The notes beneath the pieces are model-generated. The model did no database searches and was not told where the DNA came from. It was given only the letters and a program-made list of their open reading frames with translations. From assembly GCF_016653295.1 (NCBI RefSeq), contig NZ_NHSF01000010.1, forward strand, positions 1 to 64,000: 64,000 nucleotides of DNA, in the 5' to 3' direction. Both the position numbers and the translations under genes were made by a program. Positions 57,001-64,000 of the stretch are shown one piece after another. The number at the start of each line of letters is the position of its first letter. The stretch's first letter is position 1. The stretch comes from Halochromatium salexigens. GTDB lineage: Bacteria; Pseudomonadota; Gammaproteobacteria; Chromatiales; Chromatiaceae.

Positions 57001-57465
57001 TTAGCCTAGCGGCAGCGCGGTGCGCTCGAGCACTTGGCGCAGTACGAAACTGGAGTGAACCCCGGAGACGCCCTCAATGCGGGTGATCTTCTGCAACAGC
57101 AGATCCTGATAGGCGTCCATGTCGCGCACGATCACCTTGAGCTGATAATCGGCATCGCGACCGGTGATCAGCGAGCATTCCAACACCTCGGGCAGCGCGG
57201 AGACGGTCGCATCGAAGTTCGCGAAGCGCTCTGGGGTATGGCGATCCATCGAGATACTGACGAAGGCGATCAGGCTCAGGCCGAGCTTCTTAGCGTCGAC
57301 CATCGCTCGATAGCCGGCGATCATGCCCGTCTCCTCCAGCGCTCGCAGCCGCCGCAGACAGGGTGAGGGTGATAGGCCGATGCGGTCGGCTAGCTCCTGA
57401 TTGCTGATGCGGCCATCCTCTTGCAGGATCGCGAGGATGTGTCGGTCATAGCGGTCAAGTTTCAT
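57001..57465 (-). CDS. Lrp/AsnC family transcriptional regulator
   Basis: The 154-residue protein has an N-terminal helix-turn-helix (GRISNQELADRIGLSPSPCL, about residues 18-37) and a C-terminal RAM/ACT ligand domain (about 65-150). The family binds amino acids and controls their metabolism. It begins 4 bp after the leuA stop on the same strand, so it is co-transcribed with leuA and may respond to leucine or a related amino acid. Confidence 0.93.
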   Translation of the reverse strand: MKLDRYDRHILAILQEDGRISNQELADRIGLSPSPCLRRLRALEETGMIAGYRAMVDAKKLGLSLIAFVSISMDRHTPERFANFDATVSALPEVLECSLITGRDADYQLKVIVRDMDAYQDLLLQKITRIEGVSGVHSSFVLRQVLERTALPLG

Positions 57466-57469
57466 CTCA

Positions 57470-59170
57470 TCAGACTAGCTCAGAATAGGGCCTCAAGGCA
57501 TCCATTGACGGCGCATCCGCGGCCCGATTCAGCGCCGAGATCACCGCTTTGAGCGAGGCGTTGACAGTATCACGGTCGATCGCGACGCCGGTGATCGACT
57601 GGCCGTCGATCTCAAGCTGGACATAGGCCGCGGCTTCGGCATGGGTGCCGGCTCCGAGCGCATGCTCGCGGTAATCGCGCACGTCGATCACCTGCCCAAA
57701 GGTCCTGCTCCAGGCATCGGCGAAGGCGGCGATGGCACCGTCGCCCTCGCCGCTAATGCGCTGCTCGCCTCCGTCGCTGACGAGGGTGGCCTCAAGCCGA
57801 TCATGCCCGTTGCGGCTAAGACGGTAGCCGCCAAGCCGGTTCGGTCCCTGCTCGTGGATGAATTGGGCCTCGAACAACTGGCGGATGCGCGTCGAGTCGA
57901 TGATCCCGCCTTGCTCTTCACTCACGCGTTGTACCACCGGTGCCAGCTCTTGCTGTATCCAGCGTGGTAATTGCAACCCGTAATCGCGCTCGAGCACGAA
58001 GGCGATGCCGCCCTTGCCGGACTGGCTGTTGACCCGGATCACTGCTTCGTAGCTGCGACCGAGATCCTGTGGATCGATCGGCAGATAGGCCACCTGCCAG
58101 GGCAGGTCGCGGTTGTGCGTGGCCCGCTGCTGGTGCAGTGACTTGTTGATCGCGTCCTGATGGCTGCCGGAGAAGGCGGTATAGACCAGCTCGCCAACCC
58201 AAGGGTGGCGTGGATGACAGGCGATGCCGGTGCATGCTTCCACGGTGGCGATGATGCGCTCCGGGTCGCTGAGATCGAGCCGTGGATCAACGCCCTGGCT
58301 GTAGAGGTTCATCGCGAGTGTGATCAGATCACAGTTGCCGGTGCGCTCGCCGTTTCCGAGCAAGGTGCCCTCGATGCGATCGGCGCCGGCGAGCAGGCCC
58401 AGCTCGGCCGCCGCCGCCGCGCCACCGCGGTCGTTGTGGGTATGCAGGGAGACGCAGACGCTCTCGCGCCGTGCGAGATGACGGCAGAACCACTCGACCT
58501 GATCGGCGAAGACATTCGGGCTGGCTGACTCCACCGTCGCCGGTAAATTCAGAATGCAGGGGTTCGCTGGCGTTGGTTGCCAGACATCCAGCACCGCGTT
58601 GCAGACCTCGACCGCGTAGTCGGGCTCGGTCTGCGAGAAGCTTTCCGGCGAGTATTGGAAGGTCCAGTCGGTGCCGGGGTACTTAGCGGCCTCGGCGCGC
58701 ACCAACTCGGCGCCTTGTACCGCGATTGCCTTGACCTGAGCGCGATCAGCGCCGAACACCCACTCGCGCTGCACCGGCGAGGTCGAGTTATAGACATGGA
58801 CGATGGCACGATGCACACCATCCAATGCCGCAAAGGTGCGCTCGATCAGGTCGGCGCGCGCCTGCACCAGCACCTGGATGGTGACATCCTCTGGGATGCG
58901 CCGCTCCTCGATCAGCCAACGCGCGAAGTCGTAATCGGGCTGGCTGGCGGAGGGGAAACCGACCTCGACCTCCTTCACGCCGATGTCCAGGAGCAAGGCC
59001 CAGAGCTGTTGCTTCTGGGCCACGCTCATCGGCGCACGCAGGGCCTGGTTACCGTCGCGCAGGTCGACGCTGGCCCAGCGCGGGGCCTGCTCGATGGTGC
59101 GATCAGGCCAGAGGCGGTTGCGGATGGGCATCGGCGGGCTCGGGTGATACTTCGCGTGATGGACGGGCAT
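57470..59170 (-). CDS. leuA: 2-isopropylmalate synthase
   Basis: LeuA condenses acetyl-CoA with 2-oxoisovalerate, the first step of leucine synthesis. The 566-residue protein begins MPVHHAKYHPSPPMPIRNRL, then has the catalytic VDLRDGNQALRAP, the metal-binding SLHTHNDRGGAAAAAE and GNGERTGNCDL, and a C-terminal regulatory domain. It is of the yeast-like (type 2) class. AAGGAG eight bases before the ATG at 59170 sets the start. The open frame to 59257 is rejected. It is followed by an Lrp-type regulator. Confidence 0.95.
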   Translation of the reverse strand: MPVHHAKYHPSPPMPIRNRLWPDRTIEQAPRWASVDLRDGNQALRAPMSVAQKQQLWALLLDIGVKEVEVGFPSASQPDYDFARWLIEERRIPEDVTIQVLVQARADLIERTFAALDGVHRAIVHVYNSTSPVQREWVFGADRAQVKAIAVQGAELVRAEAAKYPGTDWTFQYSPESFSQTEPDYAVEVCNAVLDVWQPTPANPCILNLPATVESASPNVFADQVEWFCRHLARRESVCVSLHTHNDRGGAAAAAELGLLAGADRIEGTLLGNGERTGNCDLITLAMNLYSQGVDPRLDLSDPERIIATVEACTGIACHPRHPWVGELVYTAFSGSHQDAINKSLHQQRATHNRDLPWQVAYLPIDPQDLGRSYEAVIRVNSQSGKGGIAFVLERDYGLQLPRWIQQELAPVVQRVSEEQGGIIDSTRIRQLFEAQFIHEQGPNRLGGYRLSRNGHDRLEATLVSDGGEQRISGEGDGAIAAFADAWSRTFGQVIDVRDYREHALGAGTHAEAAAYVQLEIDGQSITGVAIDRDTVNASLKAVISALNRAADAPSMDALRPYSELV

Positions 59171-59294
59171 GGTGCGAACTCCTTCTAACGATCGATTGCG
59201 CGATCGAACTAAGCGACTGGATGCTGCCGCAGCGCAAGTCCAGGGTGAGACTGGCATGCGCTACGGTGTGCGCGAAGCGGGTACCGGCGGAGCT

Positions 59295-59415
59295 CGATGA
59301 GATGTGCTCATCGGGCTATTCACAAAGGCGCTGTATGCTAATCCAGTGCCGCCGGTGATCCTGATTCGGGGCTGACCTTGTGAGTCTTACCCTGAGCGTC
59401 GGCTTGTGGCCGACG
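59295..59415. promoter_or_regulatory. paired hairpins in the leuA-ampG intergenic region
   Basis: Two hairpins of identical geometry, 7-bp stem and 5-base loop, lie at 59295-59313 (CGATGAG-ATGTG-CTCATCG) and 59397-59415 (CGTCGGC-TTGTG-GCCGACG). They fall in the 416-bp gap 59171-59586 between leuA and the end of ampG. No leucine-rich leader peptide and no U-tract terminator was found, so classical attenuation is not supported. The rest of the gap shows no gene. Confidence 0.4.
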
Positions 59416-59586
59416 ATTGATAGGATGCGCTATTAGTCTGCGCATAAGATTGCAAACGACGCTGGTTTTGATCGCAATTGCACAATGATCTGCCACTTAA
59501 CGCCCCTTGTCGTGCCTCAGGCCATCCATTCGTCTATAGGTCTTAAACGGTGTCAAGCGTATCCCAAGAGGGGCCCTTTGGCGGGG

Positions 59587-61170
59587 TTATGAGTCAGGCT
59601 GTCCGCGCAGCGCGAGTTTGCGTCCGGCCAGCCACACCAGCAGCAGCACCGGCACCCCAATCAGGGTGGTAAAGATGAAGAAGCCCGGATAGCCGATGCC
59701 GTCGACGATCGAGCCCGAGTAGCCACCGATCACCTTTGGCAGCAGCGTCATCAGGGAACTAAAAATCGCGTATTGAACGGCGGTGAACGAGACGCTGGTC
59801 AGACTGGACAAGAAGGCAACAAAGGCGGCACTCGCCAGTCCTGCGGCCAGATTATCGGCGGCGACGGTTAGATAGAGCAGTGCCAGGCTGTGGCCGACAT
59901 AGGCAAGCCCGACGAAGATCAGATTGGTCAGCGCCGAGAGCACCGCGCCCAGCATCAGGATGCGCATAACGCCGAAACGGGTTGCCATCAGCCCGCCGAT
60001 AAAGCCACCGGCGATACTCACCACGACGCCGAAGGTCTTGACCGCCTGGGCGATCTCGGGCTTGGTAAAGCCGAGGTCCTGGTAGAAGACGTTGGCGATG
60101 ACTCCGAGCACGATGTCGGAGATTCGGTACAGACCGATCAGCGCCAAGAGCAGCAGCGCGGTCTGCAGTCCGTAGCGGCGGAAGAAATCGAGCACAGGCG
60201 CCACCCAGGTCTGACGCGCCATCTCCCGGTTGACGGCACCGGCCAGCACCAGCGCCCAGCCGACCAGCCCGGCGATCCCAAGCGCGAGTGCGAAGTGCAG
60301 CGTCTCGAGCAAGAAGGCGCCGATCGGACCGCCACCGGTGGCCTGCTTCAGGGCCGCGACCGTGCCGCTGGTGAAGAAGAAGGTGCCGGCAAAGGCGGCC
60401 ACCGCGAGCAAAAACACCAGCACCAGGCGCGCATAGTCGTAAGGTCCGTACTGGTAAACATCGGCGCGCTCGACCTCTGGTTCGCGCACAACCAAGGTTG
60501 TCACCACGCCGATCAGCATGGTCGCGGCCATGATCAGATAGGTTAGGCGCCAGGCTTGGTAGGAGTAGTCTCCCATCGACGACATGAACAGCGCGGCAAG
60601 AAACAACGCACCGGCGCCACTGGTGACCATGCCGATCCGGTAGCCGGCGATATAGGCCGCCGAGAGCATGCCCTGCAGGGCTGGCGGAGCGATCTCGATG
60701 CGATAGGCGTCGATGCAGATGTCTTGGGTCGCGGCCGAAAAGCCGAGCATCACCGCCGCCAGTGCCATCAGCACCAGGCCCTGAGAGCCTGTGGCTGGGT
60801 CGACCGAGGCCATCAGCGCGATGGCGGTGATGATCGCCAGCTGTGAGAGCAGCAGCCAGCCACGTCGGCGACCGAGGCGGCGCGTCAGCCAGGGCAGTGG
60901 CAGGCGATCGACCAGCGGTGCCCAGATGAACTTGAACGAGTAACCGAGCGCGGCCCAGCTAAAGAAAGTGACCGCGCCGCGCTCGACCCCGGCCTCGCGT
61001 AGCCAGAGCGACAGCGACGAGAAGATTAGCAGCAGTGGAATGCCGGCGGCGAAGCCGAGCAAGAGCATGGTGAGCACGCGCCGGTCGCGTAACGCGCTCA
61101 GTACCTTGCCCCAGCCCTGAGGCTCGCCGGCAACAGTGGTAGAGAAAGCGCTTGTCTTGGGGGTCTTCAT
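59587..61170 (-). CDS. ampG: AmpG-family muropeptide transporter
   Basis: AmpG is an inner-membrane MFS permease that imports anhydro-muropeptides for cell-wall recycling. The 527-residue protein has about 12-14 transmembrane helices, the early LRDRRVLTMLLLGFAAGIPL, and the DRLPLPWLTRRLGRRRGWLL cytoplasmic loop. A longer central loop sits between helices 6 and 7 (YQYGPYDYARLV). Length is typical of the longer AmpG members. The gap 61171-61361 to its right is divergent and contains only promoter-like DNA (TATACT at 61332-61337). Confidence 0.93.
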   Translation of the reverse strand: MKTPKTSAFSTTVAGEPQGWGKVLSALRDRRVLTMLLLGFAAGIPLLLIFSSLSLWLREAGVERGAVTFFSWAALGYSFKFIWAPLVDRLPLPWLTRRLGRRRGWLLLSQLAIITAIALMASVDPATGSQGLVLMALAAVMLGFSAATQDICIDAYRIEIAPPALQGMLSAAYIAGYRIGMVTSGAGALFLAALFMSSMGDYSYQAWRLTYLIMAATMLIGVVTTLVVREPEVERADVYQYGPYDYARLVLVFLLAVAAFAGTFFFTSGTVAALKQATGGGPIGAFLLETLHFALALGIAGLVGWALVLAGAVNREMARQTWVAPVLDFFRRYGLQTALLLLALIGLYRISDIVLGVIANVFYQDLGFTKPEIAQAVKTFGVVVSIAGGFIGGLMATRFGVMRILMLGAVLSALTNLIFVGLAYVGHSLALLYLTVAADNLAAGLASAAFVAFLSSLTSVSFTAVQYAIFSSLMTLLPKVIGGYSGSIVDGIGYPGFFIFTTLIGVPVLLLVWLAGRKLALRGQPDS

Positions 61171-61361
61171 CGGGCTAGGTGGCTCGGGTCATGGGGGCAG
61201 GGCAGTGAGCGCGGGCAGAACCGTTCAAGCAGTCCAGGCCGGTGGCGTGCGTCATGCTAACGCGGATTGGCCGCCACTGGTGCTGATCCTTTGCTATGCC
61301 CGCAGGCGATCGATGTGAGATGTTTGAGAGCTATACTGCTGTCGTTTAAGGTTTCGAGAGA

Positions 61362-61967
61362 ATGATCGTCATGGCCAGCGTTGTACTCAGACAAGACGTC
61401 GATGAACTTCGCGAATACATGAAGGAACTCAGTTATCAGGCGATGCGTACCGAGGTGTCGCTGAATCGCCTGTCGGACGAGATGCGTCAGTTCAAGGACG
61501 AGACCCTCCGCGACCGACAACGTATGAACAAGCAATGGGGCGACCTGGCCAACCGGCTCGGTACGCTGGTCGAGGATATCGTCGCTCACAGCCTGCCCAG
61601 GGTGGCGGCCGAGCTGCTTGGTTGCGATGCCCCGGAGCTATTTGCACTGCGAGTGGTCAGACGCCGCAACGGCGAGTTTCGTGAATACGATGCGATGGCC
61701 GTCTGCAAGGACAGTCTCCTGATCAACGAGACCAAGCCCAGTCTCCAGAGCAGCCATGTCGAGGCGTTCTTGGCGAAGCTGGCCGATCTGCCCGTGTTTT
61801 GCCCGGAGTACGCCGGCAAGCGCGTGGTCGGCGTGCTCTCCAGTCTCTATCCCGACCCGAGCGTGGTTTGTCGGGCCACCGCCGCCGGCATCCTGGTCAT
61901 GGGCATGGGGGATGAGGCCATGCAAGTGCTGAATCCCGAGGCGTTGCGCGAACGCGGCGAGTTCTGA
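61362..61967 (+). CDS. coiled-coil protein with PD-(D/E)xK-nuclease-like domain
   Basis: The first 70 residues form a coiled coil (VDELREYMKELSYQAMRTEV and following heptads). The C-terminal part contains DAMAVCKDSLLINETKPSL, where Asp plus E-x-K fits a PD-(D/E)xK nuclease core, and ends in a small hydrophobic strand. Proteins of this layout (DUF3782-like) are frequent in phototrophs and of unknown role. ATGs at 61362 and 61371 are both possible starts. It precedes cls by 21 bp and may be co-transcribed. Confidence 0.7.
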   Translation: MIVMASVVLRQDVDELREYMKELSYQAMRTEVSLNRLSDEMRQFKDETLRDRQRMNKQWGDLANRLGTLVEDIVAHSLPRVAAELLGCDAPELFALRVVRRRNGEFREYDAMAVCKDSLLINETKPSLQSSHVEAFLAKLADLPVFCPEYAGKRVVGVLSSLYPDPSVVCRATAAGILVMGMGDEAMQVLNPEALRERGEF

Positions 61968-61988
61968 CCCGGCTTTCTAACCAGGCAC

Positions 61989-63440
61989 ATGGACCTGAGC
62001 CATCTCTTATCCGACCTCTGGATCATCAGCTTGCTCGGCCTGCAAACGGCGGCGGTGGTCCTGACCACCACGCATCTGGTGCTGAGCAACCGCGATGTGC
62101 CCTCGACCGTGGGCTGGACCGGGCTGGTGTTGCTCACCCCCTTGGTCGGCGTGGTGCTGTACTGGATGTTTGGCATCAACCGGATCAAGCGCAAGGCGCA
62201 CCGGCTGCGCCCGGAGACCTCGCTGCTGAGCGAGGAGGCCAGCGTGCGCGCCGAGCAACGCGCCCATCGTCTGCTCGAGAGCCGCTTCCCTGGGCTGATC
62301 CCGCTGGGGCATCTGGGCGATGAGCTGACCCTCTCGGAACTCGAGGCGGGTAACCGCATCACGCCGCTGGTCAATGGCGACGCGGCCTATCCCGAGATGC
62401 TCGCCGCAATCGATACCGCGCAACGCAGCGTGGCGCTCTCGAGTTACATCTTCGATAACGACCTCGCCGGTCAGCGCTTCATCGCCGCGCTGCAACGGGC
62501 GCATCGACGCGGCGTGCAGGTGCGGGTGCTGATCGACGGCGTCGGCCAGTGGTACAGCCGTCCGCATACGCCCAAGGTGTTGCGCCAGCTGGGCATCCCG
62601 ACCGGGGTCTTCCTCGAGTCGGCGCTGCCGATCCGTAACCCTTATCTGAACCTGCGCAATCACCGCAAGATCCTGGTCGTCGATGGTCGGCTCGGGTTCA
62701 CCGGCGGGCTCAATCTGCGCGAGGGCTGTCTGCTCGAGAGCAATCCCCGCCATCCAGTGCAGGATCTGCACTTCAAGGTCGAGGGGCCGGTGGTGCGCGG
62801 GCTGATGGAAGCGTTCGGACTCGACTGGGCCTTCACCACCGGCGAGCGTCTCGGCTGTGATGCCTGGTATCCGGTGTTGGAACCGGCGGGCGAGAGCATC
62901 GCGCGCTGCGTGCCGGATGGGCCCGACGAGGACTTCGACGTGCTACGCCGGTTGATTCTGGGCGCGCTGGCGCATGCGCGACAGCGGGTGCGGATCGTCA
63001 CGCCTTATTTCCTGCCGGATCAGACCCTGATCACGGCGCTCAATGTCATCGCCATGAGCGGGGTCGAGGTGCAGATCCTGGTCCCGCAACGCAACAACCT
63101 GCGCTTCGTGCAATGGGCGGCCGAGGCCCAGGCCGAGCAGATCCTCGACGGGCGCAGTCGCATCTTCGTGACCCCGCCGCCGTTCGACCATACCAAGCTG
63201 ATGCTAATCGACGAGGCCTGGTGCTTCTTCGGCTCGGCGAACTGGGACCCACGTAGCCTGCGTCTGAATTTCGAGCTGAATATCGAGTGCTATGACGCCG
63301 CGCTGGCGCGTCGGCTCCATGCGCTGGTTGATGAGAAGGTGGCGGACGCGATCGAGATCCGCGCCGCCGATATGCGGGCTCGCACTCTGCCGATCCGTTT
63401 GCGCGATGGCTTTGCGCGCCTGCTGACGCCTTATCTTTGA
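61989..63440 (+). CDS. cls: cardiolipin synthase
   Basis: Cls joins two phosphatidylglycerol molecules at the inner membrane. The 483-residue protein has two N-terminal transmembrane helices (about residues 10-30 and 40-60). Two phospholipase D HKD motifs follow: NHRKILVVDGRLGFTGGLN (about residues 224-242) and DHTKLMLIDEAWCFFGSANW (about 400-419). Length is standard. The 312 bp after it (63441-63752) contain only an apparent hsdM scar. Confidence 0.95.
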   Translation: MDLSHLLSDLWIISLLGLQTAAVVLTTTHLVLSNRDVPSTVGWTGLVLLTPLVGVVLYWMFGINRIKRKAHRLRPETSLLSEEASVRAEQRAHRLLESRFPGLIPLGHLGDELTLSELEAGNRITPLVNGDAAYPEMLAAIDTAQRSVALSSYIFDNDLAGQRFIAALQRAHRRGVQVRVLIDGVGQWYSRPHTPKVLRQLGIPTGVFLESALPIRNPYLNLRNHRKILVVDGRLGFTGGLNLREGCLLESNPRHPVQDLHFKVEGPVVRGLMEAFGLDWAFTTGERLGCDAWYPVLEPAGESIARCVPDGPDEDFDVLRRLILGALAHARQRVRIVTPYFLPDQTLITALNVIAMSGVEVQILVPQRNNLRFVQWAAEAQAEQILDGRSRIFVTPPPFDHTKLMLIDEAWCFFGSANWDPRSLRLNFELNIECYDAALARRLHALVDEKVADAIEIRAADMRARTLPIRLRDGFARLLTPYL

Positions 63441-63553
63441 GGGAATGATGGTAGTCTGACCTTTTGACGGTTAGGCGCTCTCGCGTATTGTCGAGGCCAA
63501 TCCTAATGCATTAGCGGTCTTGCACGGCACCTCAGAGACGAGCTAGCGCTGCC

Positions 63554-63671
63554 ATGACCACCGCCCCCATCGTCTGGAGCTTCTGCACCACGCTGCGCGG
63601 TGCTGGCGGAGGAAATCGTCGAGCACCTGCGCTCGGCGCTGGCGAGCTTTGAGTCCGTCAACGCGGTTTGA
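63554..63671 (+). pseudogene. deletion scar of a type I restriction methylase gene (hsdM-like)
   Basis: From the ATG at 63554 the sequence reads MTTAPIVWSFCTTLR, which resembles the start of HsdM-type adenine methylases (TTAPIVxxxxxxCxxLRD). From 63600, in another frame, it reads VLAEEIVEHLRSALASFESV to a TGA at 63669, which resembles their C-terminal helix. Everything between is missing, so the piece looks like an almost complete internal deletion. Both matches are short and from memory. Confidence 0.45.
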
Positions 63672-63752
63672 GCCAGTCGGCCAACGGCCCATGAACGCAG
63701 GGTATTTCGTGCTCGCCTATACTGTGGCTCCTGCCGTTTCTGAGCATTCGCT

Positions 63753-64000
63753 ATGACAGCACCGAGTTTGTATGAGCAAGACGTCGCCGCCTGGGCCGAG
63801 CAGCAAGCGGCATTGATCCGGGCTGGACAGTTCGAGCGGCTCGATCTGGCCCATATCGCCGATGAGATCGAAGACGTGGGCAAGAGTGAGCGACGCGAGC
63901 TTGCGAGCCGGATGGCGGTGCTGTTGGCCCACTTACTCAAGTGGCAATTCCAACCGGAACGTCAGAGCAGCAGTTGGCGACGCACGATCAAAGAGCAGCG
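63753..64000 (+). CDS. DUF29 family protein, cut by the window edge
   Basis: From the ATG at 63753 an uninterrupted frame runs to the right edge (about 82 residues) and matches the N-terminal two thirds of DUF29: LYEQDVAAWAEQQAALIRAG, SERRELASRMAVLLAHLLKW and QFQPERQSSSWRRTIKEQ. It looks intact as far as visible. It is more similar at these motifs to the intact gene at 54198-54644 than to the decayed copy at 40596. Confidence 0.88.
   Translation, partial: MTAPSLYEQDVAAWAEQQAALIRAGQFERLDLAHIADEIEDVGKSERRELASRMAVLLAHLLKWQFQPERQSSSWRRTIKEQ

Noticed and set aside
59295-59415. leucine attenuator upstream of leuA
   Set aside because: No leucine-rich leader peptide and no stem followed by a T-tract were found on the leuA strand.

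Overview
The window is high-GC DNA, apart from one short AT-rich island near the left end. It comes from a sulfur-oxidising gammaproteobacterium, most likely a purple sulfur bacterium of the Chromatiaceae. The main evidence is a complete reverse dissimilatory sulfite reductase locus in the order known from Allochromatium vinosum, dsrABEFHCMKLJOPNRS (14837-29191). Gammaproteobacterial housekeeping synteny supports this: zapA - 6S RNA - 5-formyl-THF cyclo-ligase, and ygfB - pepP - ubiH - ubiI. The species cannot be named from the sequence alone.

Layout. 1-780: possible tail of an incoming gene, one small hypothetical gene and an AT-rich intergenic island with an inverted repeat and a CRP/FNR-like site. 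805-4109 (minus strand): a P-loop ATPase gene followed by metA, and serB. 4127-7547 (minus): bidirectional [NiFe] hydrogenase genes hoxU-hoxY-hoxH and their maturation protease, without hoxE or hoxF. 7662-11055 (minus): zinc-ribbon membrane protein, Hda, WrbA-like flavoprotein, Hsp33 and a thiamine-binding protein. 11117-11935 (plus): two small genes. 11986-14296: a minus-strand series of a cysteine-free DsrC paralogue, an orphan Cas6/Cmx6-like protein, a helical-repeat protein and a 63-residue protein, closed by a terminator and diverging from dsrA. 14297-29191: the dsr control region and operon.

29184-33006: rpiA, ilvA, 5-formyl-THF cyclo-ligase, 6S RNA, zapA and a zapB-like gene. 33181-38637: ygfB, pepP, ubiH, ubiI and a Uma2-family gene. 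38846-40937: ilvD and a frameshifted DUF29 pseudogene. 41179-48375: a pyrophosphate-centred cluster of PPi-phosphofructokinase, an unknown protein, two tandem membrane pyrophosphatases of different cation types and soluble pyrophosphatase. 48388-50036: a DUF1840 gene, an internally deleted mdoH remnant and an IS481 fragment. 50248-59170: trpG, two unknown genes, aroE with a palindromic in-frame insertion, hemB, a DUF29 gene, a thioredoxin-fold gene, a PAS-MCP receptor, an Lrp regulator and leuA. 59587-64000: ampG, a nuclease-like gene, cls, an hsdM-like deletion scar and a DUF29 gene cut by the window edge.

How they fit together. The dsr products oxidise stored sulfur to sulfite. DsrEFH passes sulfur to DsrC, DsrAB with DsrL carries out the oxidation, DsrMKJOP links it to the quinone pool, and DsrN matures the siroheme. 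The Hox enzyme and the PPi enzymes fit a phototrophic or chemolithotrophic autotroph that manages redox balance and saves energy through pyrophosphate. The right half has several decayed genes (DUF29, mdoH, hsdM, IS481), so it is the more fluid part of the window.
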